A stretch of 64,000 nt of DNA from Streptomyces sp. CB02959 (lineage in GTDB: Bacteria; Actinomycetota; Actinomycetes; Streptomycetales; Streptomycetaceae). Within the stretch, counting starts at the first letter, position 1, and each line of letters opens with the position of its first letter. Where the stretch lies: the NCBI RefSeq assembly GCF_002803155.1, contig NZ_NNBP01000009.1, positions 124,001 through 188,000 on the forward strand, given 5' to 3'. The position numbers and the translations under genes are program-made. Of the stretch, positions 17,008 to 25,120 are shown one piece after another. Under the pieces are notes generated by a model. It saw only the letters and a program-made list of their open reading frames with translations, made no database searches and was not told where the DNA came from.

Positions 17008-17861
17008 CGTCAGACGTGACACCGGACGGGACGACGGATCCGGCGGAACGGTTCGCCGGCGAAGTGGTCCTCGTCGTCGGCGGCGGTCGCGGTATCGGGG
17101 CCGCCGTGGTCGAGGGCTTCGCCCGGCGCGGGGCGCAGGTCGTCGTCGCCGACACCGACCGGCTGCCCTCCGCGTACAACCACTACCGCTCGACCGCCGT
17201 CACCGGCTACGCCGAGGCCCGCGAGCTGGCCGACCGGCTCGCCGTCGAGGGCCTGTCGGTGACGGCCGCCGCCGCGGACGCCACCGACGAGGACGCGGTC
17301 CGCCGTCTCTACGAGGGCATCGCCGACGGTCCGGGCCGCCTCGACACCGTCGTCAACGCCTTCGGCGTGACCCATGTCAGCCCCGTCGAGAAGATGGAGC
17401 TGAGCGAGTTCCGGCACGTGGTCTCCGGCAATCTGGACGGGGTGTTCCTCTCCTCGCGGGCGGCGCTGCCGCTGCTGCGCGCCTCCGGGGGCGGTTCGAT
17501 CATCAACTTCTCGTCCGTTTCGGGCCGTTCCGGCTTCGCGAAGGTCGCGCACTACTGCGCGGCGAAGTTCGGTGTCGTCGGTTTCACCGCCGCCCTCGCC
17601 CAGGAGGTCGCGAAGGAGAACATCCGGGTCAACGCGGTCTGCCCCGGCATCGTGCGCTCCAACATGTGGCGCTACCTGCTGTCGGAGTTCGTCCGGCCCG
17701 GTGAGACCGAGGACGAGTGCTGGGAGCGGATGCGCGGCATGATCCCGCAGCGCGCGTTCCAGACGCCCGAGGACATCGCCGGCCTGGTGCGCTACCTGGC
17801 GTCCGCGCCCAGGGTCACCGGCCAGGCGATCAGCGTGGACGGCGGGATGAGCGCACCGTGA
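17004..17861 (+). CDS. SDR family oxidoreductase
   Basis: A 285-residue classical short-chain dehydrogenase/reductase. The NAD(P) motif is VVGGGRGIGAAV (G-x-x-x-G-x-G), the catalytic serine is in NFSSVSGRSGF, and the Y-x-x-x-K pair is in YCAAKFG. The C-terminal GQAISVDGGMSAP is typical of members resembling mycofactocin-linked or carveol dehydrogenases, which also have the longer insert after the second strand seen here (residues about 50-75). It oxidises or reduces an alcohol/ketone pair. It is coupled on both sides by 4-base overlaps. Confidence 0.9.
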   Translation: MTSDVTPDGTTDPAERFAGEVVLVVGGGRGIGAAVVEGFARRGAQVVVADTDRLPSAYNHYRSTAVTGYAEARELADRLAVEGLSVTAAAADATDEDAVRRLYEGIADGPGRLDTVVNAFGVTHVSPVEKMELSEFRHVVSGNLDGVFLSSRAALPLLRASGGGSIINFSSVSGRSGFAKVAHYCAAKFGVVGFTAALAQEVAKENIRVNAVCPGIVRSNMWRYLLSEFVRPGETEDECWERMRGMIPQRAFQTPEDIAGLVRYLASAPRVTGQAISVDGGMSAP

Positions 17862-18475
17862 CCGCGCCCTCCCGCCCGGTCGACCCGACGGGGACGCGGG
17901 CGATCGGCTTCGACGACCCGGGCTGGCGCTTCGACGGCCCCGGCACCGCACCCGTGCGCCACGCCGCGGAACTGCGGGTCCGCGCCCCGCGCGGCGCCGA
18001 CCTGTTCCGCATGCCGGGCGCGTACGAGGCGTCCGGGATCCCGCGGTTGAGCCGCCGGGTCACGGGCGACCACACCCTGTGGACCCGGGTCACGGTCGAC
18101 GGGCGGGAGTTCGGGGACGCCGGCGGCATCGTCGTCCACGACGGTGCGGGCTGGTTCAAGGTGTGCGTGGAGCGCACCCGCGCCGGCGGGTGGGCGGTCG
18201 TCACCGTCGTCTCCCACCCGGTGTCCGACGAGGCGGCGGGCCCCGTCCTCGCCGGCCCGGACGCCGAGCTCCTCGTCACCCGGGAGGGCCGGCGGTACGC
18301 CGTGTTCCACCGCGAACACGACGGCGGGGACTGGCGGTTCGTCCGCACGTTCTTCGGTGCCGACGAAGCGGACGTCCGGGTCGGGCTGTTCGCCCAGGCG
18401 CCGTTCTCCGACGCCTGCACGGCCTCGTTCGCCCCGCTCCGGCTCGCCCCCACCGCCCTCGCCGACCGGCGGTGA
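17858..18475 (+). CDS. DUF1349-type concanavalin-like domain protein
   Basis: A 205-residue protein resembling the DUF1349 family, beta-sandwich proteins of unclear role often near sugar enzymes. Supporting stretches are DLFRMPGAYEASGIPRLSR, LWTRVTVDGREFGDAGGIVVHD, GWFKVCVERT and the final VRVGLFAQAPFSDACTASF. No signal peptide or membrane segment is seen. In this cluster it could bind or isomerise a carbohydrate intermediate. The GTG start overlaps the SDR stop (GTGA). Function remains unknown. Confidence 0.7.
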   Translation: MTAPSRPVDPTGTRAIGFDDPGWRFDGPGTAPVRHAAELRVRAPRGADLFRMPGAYEASGIPRLSRRVTGDHTLWTRVTVDGREFGDAGGIVVHDGAGWFKVCVERTRAGGWAVVTVVSHPVSDEAAGPVLAGPDAELLVTREGRRYAVFHREHDGGDWRFVRTFFGADEADVRVGLFAQAPFSDACTASFAPLRLAPTALADRR

Positions 18476-18527
18476 CCGGCCCGTGCCGCCCCTTCCACCA
18501 CCCCTCCGCACCAAGGGAGTTCCGCTC

Positions 18528-19523
18528 GTGATCTCGCCGCAGCCCGTCACCGACCTGTTGTGGGCGCACTGGAAGACCAAGATCATGCTGAGCGCCGTCG
18601 AGCTGGGCGTGTGCACCGAACTCGCCCAGGGACCGCTGCCCGCGGCGGAACTGTGCGCCCGTACGAAACTGCACCGGCGACCCGCCGCGGACTTCCTCGA
18701 CGCCCTGGTGGCGCTCGGCCTGCTGGAGCGCACCGGCGACGCGTACGCCAACGCTCCCGAGGCACAGGAGTACCTCGACGCCGGCAAGCCCGCCACGTAC
18801 CTCGGCGACAGCTTCCTGTCCCGGGGCACCGGCCTCGCCGACGACCTGGTGTCCGTGCTGCGCACCGGGCAGGCGACCCAGGCCCGCCGCGACGGGCGGG
18901 ACTTCTACTCCGGCACCTACGCCACGCCGGACTCGGTCCGCGCGTTCCAGCGGGACATGACGGCCCTGAGCATCGGATCGGCCCGGGCCCTCGCCGAGCG
19001 GTTCCCCTGGGACCGCTACCGCACCCTCGTCGACGTCGGTTGCGCGGAGGGCGCTCTGCCCGGCTGGCTGCTGCGGAGCCATCCGCACCTGACCGCGGTC
19101 GGCTTCGACCTGCCGGTGGCCCGCGCTGGCTTCGAGGAGTACACGGCGCGGCTGGGCGTCGCCGACCGCGTCGAGTTCCGGCCCGGCGACTTCTTCCAGG
19201 ACCCGCTGCCCCCGGCCGACGTCGTCGTGTTCGGCCACGTCCTGCACAACTGGGGCGAGGAGGAGAAGCTCCGGCTGCTGGCGAAGGCGTACGAGGCGCT
19301 GCCGCCGGGCGGGGCCGTCGTGGTCTACGAGACCCTGATCGACGACGACCGCCGCAGCAACGCCGTGGGCCTGATCCTCAGCCTGATCATGCACGCGGAG
19401 GTGCCCGGCGGATTCGACTACACCGGCGCGCAATGCAGTGCGTGGCTGCGCCGGACGGGCTTCGAGGACACCTACGTCGAGCACCTGGACGGGCCCGAGT
19501 CCATGGTGGTCGGCATCAAGTGA
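18528..19523 (+). CDS. SAM-dependent O-methyltransferase (plant-type fold)
   Basis: A 331-residue methyltransferase with an N-terminal dimerisation/winged-helix domain (AAELCARTKLHRRPAADFLD) followed by a Rossmann SAM-binding domain. The glycine motif is LVDVGCAEGALPGWLL and the post-motif acid sits in VGFDLPVARAGF. HVLHNWGEEEKLRLL matches the catalytic His region of O-methyltransferases such as acetylserotonin or aklanonic-acid-type enzymes. The end, GPESMVVGIK, is also typical. An AAGGGAG site precedes the GTG. It should methylate a hydroxyl of the cluster's product. Its stop overlaps the next start (GTGA). Confidence 0.9.
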   Translation: MISPQPVTDLLWAHWKTKIMLSAVELGVCTELAQGPLPAAELCARTKLHRRPAADFLDALVALGLLERTGDAYANAPEAQEYLDAGKPATYLGDSFLSRGTGLADDLVSVLRTGQATQARRDGRDFYSGTYATPDSVRAFQRDMTALSIGSARALAERFPWDRYRTLVDVGCAEGALPGWLLRSHPHLTAVGFDLPVARAGFEEYTARLGVADRVEFRPGDFFQDPLPPADVVVFGHVLHNWGEEEKLRLLAKAYEALPPGGAVVVYETLIDDDRRSNAVGLILSLIMHAEVPGGFDYTGAQCSAWLRRTGFEDTYVEHLDGPESMVVGIK

Positions 19524-20389
19524 GCACCCCGCCGACCGGCCCGGACGACGCCCCGGCCGACACCGACCTGCTGATGTTCTGGAACCTCTACGAGACCGGC
19601 ATCGAGCGCCTCCAGGGCCGCCACGACCGGTGGCACGCCCAGTGCGAGCTGATCGCCGCCCACCGGCCGCGGGTGCTGCTGACGACCGAGGGCTGGGGCT
19701 GGCACCGCGACGGCGGGGCGCTCTTCGAGGACGCCAAGGCGGCCTTCGGGATGGCCGGCGAGTTGTTCACCGCGAAGACCGGCTGCCACCAGGCGGTGTT
19801 CTGGCAGCCCGACGTCGAGCGGGTGGCCGTGCAGCACCTCGCCCCCGAGCTGGCCCACTGGCACGGCCACGGCCTGGCCACCCTGCGGCTGCCGGGCTGG
19901 ACCACGCCATTGCGGTTCCTCGTCGCCCACCTCGACCCGTTCAGTCCCTCGGGCCGGCGCATCGAGGCGGACCACCTGCGCCACCACGCGGATCCCGCCC
20001 TGCCGCCGCTCGTGGTCGGCCTGGACGCCAACTGCGTCCCGCCCGGCGACCCCGAACCCGACTGGACCCGGGTGGCCCGGCACCGCCGGGACGATCACCT
20101 GCTCCCCGACGAGCGGCGAGCCGACCGGATGCCGCTGCGGCGCCTGCTCGGCTCCCCCACCGAACCGCTGCTCGTCGACGCCGGCGCCCACCTGGGCGAC
20201 CGGTCGCCCACCTACGGGCAGTTCCTCCCCGGGGAGGCGGAGCGCCGCATCGACCTGTTCCTGCTCTCCCCGTCCCTCGTGCCCGACCTGCTGGCCTACC
20301 GGGCCCTGGATCCCCGCCCGGCACCGCCCGGCACCCGGCCCGCCGCCTCCGACCACCGCCCCGTCACCATCCGGCTCCGCCGCCGATGA
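19520..20389 (+). CDS. Endonuclease/exonuclease/phosphatase (EEP) fold protein
   Basis: A 289-residue protein with the order of EEP-superfamily motifs: MFWNLYETG (Asn metal ligand), LLTTEGWG (Glu), LVAHLDPFSPSGR (His), VVGLDANCVPP (Asp-x-Asn) and the final DHRPVTI (Asp-His). The fold covers DNases, sphingomyelinases and inositol or sugar phosphodiesterases. No signal peptide is seen, so it acts in the cytoplasm. In this operon a phosphodiester or phosphate-ester substrate of the pathway is more likely than DNA, but that is inference from neighbours. It is coupled on both sides. Confidence 0.75.
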   Translation: MSTPPTGPDDAPADTDLLMFWNLYETGIERLQGRHDRWHAQCELIAAHRPRVLLTTEGWGWHRDGGALFEDAKAAFGMAGELFTAKTGCHQAVFWQPDVERVAVQHLAPELAHWHGHGLATLRLPGWTTPLRFLVAHLDPFSPSGRRIEADHLRHHADPALPPLVVGLDANCVPPGDPEPDWTRVARHRRDDHLLPDERRADRMPLRRLLGSPTEPLLVDAGAHLGDRSPTYGQFLPGEAERRIDLFLLSPSLVPDLLAYRALDPRPAPPGTRPAASDHRPVTIRLRRR

Positions 20390-22053
20390 CCCACGAAAGG
20401 CGACCGGCCGCCATGCCATCGACCGAACCGGCCCACCGCGCCCGCAGTTGGTGGCGCGACGCCGTCATCTACCAGATCTACCCGCGGAGTTACGCGGACG
20501 GCGACGGGGACGGCGTGGGCGACCTCGCCGGGCTGCGGCGGCGCCTGGACCATGTGGCGGCGCTCGGCGTGGACGCGTTGTGGATCACCCCGTGGTACCC
20601 CTCCCCCATGGCCGACGGCGGCTACGACGTGGCGGACCCGCGCGGCGTCGACCCGCTGTTCGGCACCCTCGCCGACGCCGAGGAGCTGATCTCCGAGGCG
20701 CGGCGGCGCGGTCTGCGCATCCTCGTGGACGTCGTGCCCAATCACGTCTCGGATGCCCACCCGTGGTTCCGGGCCGCGCTCGCCGCCCCGCCGGGGAGCC
20801 CGGAGCGCGCCCGGTTCCACTTCCGTCCCGGCCGCGGCCCCGGGGGCGACCTGCCGCCCAACAACTGGCCGTCCGAGTTCGGCGGACCGGCCTGGACGCG
20901 CGTCGTCGAGCCCGACGGCACACCGGGCGAGTGGTACCTGCACCTCTTCGCCCCCGAACAGCCCGATCTCAACTGGGCCGACGCCCGGGTACGCGCCGAG
21001 TACGAGTCCGTCCTGCGCTTCTGGTTCGACCGGGGCGTGGCCGGCATCCGGGTGGACTCCGCGACCCTCCTCACCAAGGACCCCGCGCTGCCCGACCTGC
21101 CCGGCGAGGGGCCGCACCCGTACGTCGACCGGGAGGACCTGCACGACGTCTACCGCGCCTGGCGCCGGATCGCCGACGCGTACCCCGACCCCCGCGTCCT
21201 GGTGGGCGAGATGTGGCTCCGCGACCCCGCCCGGCTCGCCCGCTACCTGCGCCCCGACGAGCTGCACACCGCCTTCACCTTCGACTTCCTGCGCAGTCCC
21301 TGGGACGCGGACCGGCTCCGCGCCTGCATCGACGCGACCCTGGCGGGCCACGCGGCGGTCGACGCGCCGCCGACCTGGGTGCTGTGCAACCACGACGTGA
21401 CCCGCACCGTCACCCGCTACGGCCGCGCCGACTCCTCCTTCGACTTCGCCGGCAAGGCCCATGACGTGCCCGTCGACCCGGCCCTCGGCACCCGGCGGGC
21501 CCGGGCCGCGGCACTGCTCACCCTGGCCCTGCCCGGCTCGGTGTACCTCTACCAGGGCGAGGAACTGGGTCTTCCCGAGGTGGAGGACCTGCCGGCCGAC
21601 CGGCTGCGCGACCCGATGCACTTCCGGTCCGGCGGGGCCGACCCGGGCCGCGACGGCTGCCGCGTCCCGATGCCCTGGTCCGGCACCGCCCCGCCGTTCG
21701 GCTTCGGCCCGGACGGCTCGGACCCCTGGCTCCCGCAACCGCCCGCCTGGGCGGCCCTCACGGTGGCGGCCCAGCAGACGGCACCCGACTCTATGCTCAA
21801 CCTGTACCGCTCGGCGCTACGCCTGCGCCGCGCGGCGACCGGCGGCCCGACCACCACCCGTTCCGGCCTCCGCTGGCTGCCCGCCCCCGACGGCGTCCTC
21901 GCCTTCCACGGCCCTGGCACTCTGACCTGCTGGACGAACCTGACGTCCCGTCAAGTACCGCTTCCCGCCCGGCACGACGTCCTCCTCTCCAGCGCACCCC
22001 TGACCGGCGGCACACTGCCCCCGGACACCACCGCCTGGCTGCGTCCGGCGTGA
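20386..22053 (+). CDS. GH13 alpha-glucosidase/alpha-amylase family protein
   Basis: A 555-residue GH13 enzyme, oligo-1,6-glucosidase/alpha-glucosidase-like. It opens WWRDAVIYQIYPRSYADGDGDG, region I is VDVVPNHVS, region II is GIRVDSATLLTK (catalytic Asp), region III is VLVGEMWL (acid Glu), and region IV is WVLCNHDVTR (transition-state Asp). There is no signal peptide, so it is probably cytoplasmic. It may remove a protective glucose placed by the cluster's glycosyltransferase, or recycle a glucoside. The start may be 20386 (coupled, ATGA) or 20413. It closes the rightward run. Confidence 0.9.
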   Translation: MTHERRPAAMPSTEPAHRARSWWRDAVIYQIYPRSYADGDGDGVGDLAGLRRRLDHVAALGVDALWITPWYPSPMADGGYDVADPRGVDPLFGTLADAEELISEARRRGLRILVDVVPNHVSDAHPWFRAALAAPPGSPERARFHFRPGRGPGGDLPPNNWPSEFGGPAWTRVVEPDGTPGEWYLHLFAPEQPDLNWADARVRAEYESVLRFWFDRGVAGIRVDSATLLTKDPALPDLPGEGPHPYVDREDLHDVYRAWRRIADAYPDPRVLVGEMWLRDPARLARYLRPDELHTAFTFDFLRSPWDADRLRACIDATLAGHAAVDAPPTWVLCNHDVTRTVTRYGRADSSFDFAGKAHDVPVDPALGTRRARAAALLTLALPGSVYLYQGEELGLPEVEDLPADRLRDPMHFRSGGADPGRDGCRVPMPWSGTAPPFGFGPDGSDPWLPQPPAWAALTVAAQQTAPDSMLNLYRSALRLRRAATGGPTTTRSGLRWLPAPDGVLAFHGPGTLTCWTNLTSRQVPLPARHDVLLSSAPLTGGTLPPDTTAWLRPA

Positions 22054-22097
22054 CACCCGGGCCGGCGCGCCCACCCCGGGGCGTCCGCCCGCCCCAC

Positions 22098-22640
22098 TCA
22101 CCCGTTCCACTCCTCCGCCAGCACGGACCAGATTTCCGTGTCGTGCCGGACGCCCTGGTACGGGAACTGCCGGCGCAGCACCCCGTCGCGACTCATCCCG
22201 AGCCGGCGGGCCGCCGCGACGCTGCGCTTGTTGGCCGGCGTCGTCCGCCACTCCACGCGGCTCATCCCGCGCACCCGGAAGGCCCAGTCGATCAGTATCC
22301 GGCTGGCGCGGTGCACCAGACCGCGACCCTCCCCCGCCGCTTCCAACCAGCAGCCGATCTCGCAGACCCCCAGCGCGGCGTCGAACTGCGTGAACATCAC
22401 CCCGCCGACCAGCACTCCGTCCAGCCAGATGCCGTAGATGCGGGCACCGTCCTTGGCCTGGCGGTCCGCGTAGCCCTGGAGGACGTCGACGGCGGACTCC
22501 AGGTCGGTGCTGCGCGTCGCCCACGGGATCCAGGGGTCCACCGTCGGCCGCGCACGCTCCATGTGGGCGAGGAATTCCTGCGCCTGCCAGGGCTCCAAGG
22601 GGCGTAGCTGGGCGGCGTCATCGAGCGGCAAGGCGAACAT
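22098..22640 (-). CDS. GNAT acetyltransferase, RimJ/RimL-like
   Basis: A 180-residue GNAT protein. The acetyl-CoA signature follows GCWLEAAGEGRGLVHRASRI (a Q/R-x-x-G-x-G/A type loop). It begins with LPLDDAAQLRPLEPWQAQEF, as in RimL/ribosomal-protein-serine acetyltransferase relatives, and ends with a C-terminal MSRDGVLR strand. The start at 22640 was chosen over 22658 because GGAGG lies just before it. It acetylates an N-terminal or small-molecule amine. It is divergent from the TetR gene, which may control it. Confidence 0.85.
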   Translation of the reverse strand: MFALPLDDAAQLRPLEPWQAQEFLAHMERARPTVDPWIPWATRSTDLESAVDVLQGYADRQAKDGARIYGIWLDGVLVGGVMFTQFDAALGVCEIGCWLEAAGEGRGLVHRASRILIDWAFRVRGMSRVEWRTTPANKRSVAAARRLGMSRDGVLRRQFPYQGVRHDTEIWSVLAEEWNG

Positions 22641-22699
22641 GGGGTCCTCCGACTGCATCCAAGGGTGCGTAACAAGCGTTCGGTACGTACTCTAAGCCC
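22641..22699. promoter_or_regulatory. Short divergent region; leaderless start for TetR gene
   Basis: The 59-bp gap holds GTTCGGTACGTACT, a partly palindromic stretch suitable for a TetR operator. TACTCT at 22688-22693 could be a -10 box with its start on A22700, the first base of the TetR ATG, which has no ribosome site. That would make the TetR mRNA leaderless. Confidence 0.4.
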
Positions 22700-23293
22700 A
22701 TGCCTCCCGCGCCCGTAGATCACGAATCCCGCCGCGAGCACGTCTCCCAGGCGGTATGGCGAATACTGGCCGCCAAGGGGTTCGGCGGCCTGACCCTGCG
22801 CGCCGTGGCGGCCGAGATGGACGTCTCCACCGGACTGCTGATGCACTACTTCCCGACCAAACGGGCCCTGGTCGTGCACGCCCTCGAACTCCTGGAGAAG
22901 AGCAGCGCGGAACGCCCGCGCCGCGCCCGCCCCCACGAGGGCCTCGCCGCGCTCCGCGCCGTCCTGTTGGACTTCCTGCCGATCGGCGCGGACAACACCG
23001 CACGCAACCGGATCTGGGTCAGTTCCTGGGATCTGGCCCTCGCCGACCAGGGCCTGCACGCCGACCAGGCGGAGCGCTACGTCCGCATCCGCGCCACGGT
23101 CCGCCCCCACCTGGAAGCCGCCCAGGCACTGGGCGAACTCCCGGCCACCGCCGATCTCGACCAACTCGCCACGACGGTGGTCGCGTTCATCCACGGCCTG
23201 GTGGTCCAGGCCCTGTTCGACCCGCAGCGGTTCCCCGCGGACACCCAGGCGGCGACGGTCGACGGCTTCCTCGACACCCTCCGCAAGGGGTGA
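22700..23293 (+). CDS. TetR family transcriptional regulator
   Basis: A 197-residue regulator. The N-terminal helix-turn-helix reads FGGLTLRAVAAEMDVSTGLLMHYFPTKRALV, the classic TetR pattern ending in the YF-x-x-K element. The C-terminal ligand domain resembles BetI-type regulators (RNRIWVSSWDLALADQGL). It probably represses itself and the divergent GNAT gene. No ribosome site precedes the ATG. The ligand is unknown. Confidence 0.9.
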   Translation: MPPAPVDHESRREHVSQAVWRILAAKGFGGLTLRAVAAEMDVSTGLLMHYFPTKRALVVHALELLEKSSAERPRRARPHEGLAALRAVLLDFLPIGADNTARNRIWVSSWDLALADQGLHADQAERYVRIRATVRPHLEAAQALGELPATADLDQLATTVVAFIHGLVVQALFDPQRFPADTQAATVDGFLDTLRKG

Positions 23294-23343
23294 GCCACGG
23301 AAATCCCTTGCGCGCGAACGCGGCGGGCATCAGGGTCTCGGCC

Positions 23344-23862
23344 ATGACGACGATCTCCGTACGGCCGCTGACAGCCGAAGACTGGCCCCTCTACCGCGCC
23401 GTTCGGCTGGCGGCTCTGGCACAGGCCCCCGAGGCGTTCGGATCCACGCTGGAGCACGAGCAGGCGTTCACCGACGACCGGTGGCGCGAGCGCCTCACCC
23501 TGCGCAACCAGTTCGTGGCGGAGGACGGTGCTGAGGCGTGCGGGCTGATCGGCATCGTCCCGGTCGGTCCGGGTCTCGCCGAGCTGGTGTCGATGTGGGT
23601 GCGCCCCGACGCCCGCGGGCGCGGGGTGGCCGACCACCTGGTGCTGGCGGTGCTGCGGTGGGCGGACGACCACGGCTTCCCCCAGGTGCGGCTGTGGGTG
23701 GCGCAGGGCAATGACCGCGCGGAGCGCCTGTACGCCCGCCACGGCTTCCAGCGGACCGGCCTGGTGGAACCCGTACGCGAAGGGGAGCCCCAGCTGGAGT
23801 TCGCCATGGCCCGCACCGAACCCGGCACGGGCGGGGGCCCGGGGGCATCGGGGCGAGGGTAG
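23344..23862 (+). CDS. GNAT family N-acetyltransferase
   Basis: A 172-residue GNAT enzyme with the full motif A: LVSMWVRPDARGRGVADHLV gives the R-G-x-G-x-A/V acetyl-CoA loop. It is followed by VRLWVAQGNDRAERLYARHGF, the motif B segment with the conserved Asn and Tyr. N-terminal VRPLTAEDWPLYRAVRLAAL is typical of small-molecule and peptide acetyltransferases. The substrate is unknown. It lies 50 bases after the TetR gene and could be co-transcribed with it. Confidence 0.9.
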   Translation: MTTISVRPLTAEDWPLYRAVRLAALAQAPEAFGSTLEHEQAFTDDRWRERLTLRNQFVAEDGAEACGLIGIVPVGPGLAELVSMWVRPDARGRGVADHLVLAVLRWADDHGFPQVRLWVAQGNDRAERLYARHGFQRTGLVEPVREGEPQLEFAMARTEPGTGGGPGASGRG

Positions 23863-24307
23863 TCCGGGGCTTCGCGGCAGCCGTCTGTGGTGCCGCACGG
23901 CGGTGGGGCTCGCCGTACCCGAACCGCGGCATCGACGCCGCCAACGGTCCCTACTTGCGATGGAGCGTGCCCGCATTCGGGTGCCTGGCAAGTAGGAGAC
24001 ATGGAGAGGGAAGCCCCTTCGGCAGGGACGGCCGCCGAGTCCGTCGGTCCCGGCATCGCATCGACCGGCGAGCCATGGCGCCGCCCACGACCGCGGCGTT
24101 GTGCGCGCCGGTCGCGGTGGTGCTGGCGTACCTGGTGAACGACACCAACCGCCACCGGCGCGGCGCCCACGTGCGGACCCCGTAGATCCGGGGCACCGGA
24201 CCTCTGCGGTGAGGGACGGCACGCCCCCGCACGGTGATCGGCGGCCGCGGCGGTATCAGCCGTCAGGCCGTGCTTGCCGCCGCTGCCGAGGGGCGTGCCG
24301 GGCCGGG
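23863..24307. other. 445-bp region without a convincing gene
   Basis: Several short reading frames cross it, but none shows a ribosome site plus a recognisable domain. A 36-codon frame at 24075-24185 encodes a hydrophobic helix followed by a basic tail and might be the remnant of a membrane protein. No strong terminator hairpin was found. Confidence 0.4.
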
Positions 24308-25120
24308 CTACCCGGTCAACGCCGCGTGCACCGGGGCCAGTAGGGACAGGTCGTCGGTGGTGACGGTGAGGTGGGTGGCTCCGGCGGACCGCCAGGCATC
24401 GGCGAGCGCGCGCCAGGTGTCCGGTCGGCCGGGGACGGGACGGAGGCGGGCCTCCGTCCCGAAGGCGGCCCAGTCACGGCCGGCTCCGGTCACCGCGGTA
24501 CGCAGCTCGGCGATGAGTGCGGCGCCGCGGTTGACGCGGTTGGCGAGCAGGCCGGACATGGTGAAGCCGTCGGCGAGGGTGGCGATCCGGCGCAGTGCGC
24601 CCGGTCTGCCTCCGGTGCGCAGGGTGCCGCCGCCCATCCAGAGCGGTATCCGACGCGGCCGGGGGGTGAGGGTGACACCGGAGAACGCGACGTGCTCGCC
24701 GGCGAAGTCCGCTTCCGGCCGGGTCCACAGCAGGCGCAGCGCACGGGCCTGCTCCTCGAAGAGTGCCGCGCGGGTCCCCGGAGCGACGCCGAGCGCGGCG
24801 GACTCGGCGGGATCGGATCCGATGGCGATGCCCAGCCGCAGCCGGTCTCCGCTGAGGTGGGCCAGTTGCGCGGCCTGCTTGGCGGCGAGCACCACCGGGC
24901 GGTGCGGCAGGATCGTCATCGCCGTTGCCAGTTCGATCCGGGTGGTGACCGCTGCCAGGAACGCCACCAGCGTCAGGCTCTCGTAGGCGGGAGTGCTGGA
25001 GACGAGGTGTTCCGGGACGGAGAGGTGGTCGTAGCCGAGGCGCTCAGCGGTCACGGCGAACTCGCGGAGCCCGGCGGGCGAGAGGGCGGTGGGCACGGTC
25101 CAGCCGAGGCGAAGGGTCAT
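24308..25120 (-). CDS. LLM-class flavin-dependent oxidoreductase
   Basis: A 270-residue luciferase-like monooxygenase/F420-dependent reductase-fold protein. The start RLGWTVPTALSPAGLREFAV, the strand LGYDHLSVPEHL, IELATAMTILPHRPVVLAAKQAAQL, GDRLRLGIAIGSDP and IPLWMGGG are all standard for the TIM-barrel family. The cofactor may be FMN or F420; the sequence does not decide. It is the last gene of the leftward ACP operon, and its ATG overlaps the ligase stop (ATGA). It could oxidise the acyl/amino-acyl product or reduce a double bond. Confidence 0.85.
   Translation of the reverse strand: MTLRLGWTVPTALSPAGLREFAVTAERLGYDHLSVPEHLVSSTPAYESLTLVAFLAAVTTRIELATAMTILPHRPVVLAAKQAAQLAHLSGDRLRLGIAIGSDPAESAALGVAPGTRAALFEEQARALRLLWTRPEADFAGEHVAFSGVTLTPRPRRIPLWMGGGTLRTGGRPGALRRIATLADGFTMSGLLANRVNRGAALIAELRTAVTGAGRDWAAFGTEARLRPVPGRPDTWRALADAWRSAGATHLTVTTDDLSLLAPVHAALTG

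Noticed and set aside
24075..24185. 36-codon plus-strand frame with a hydrophobic helix and basic tail
   Set aside because: No ribosome site, no duplicate or conserved partner, and it lies in a degraded-looking gap; not enough to call a gene.
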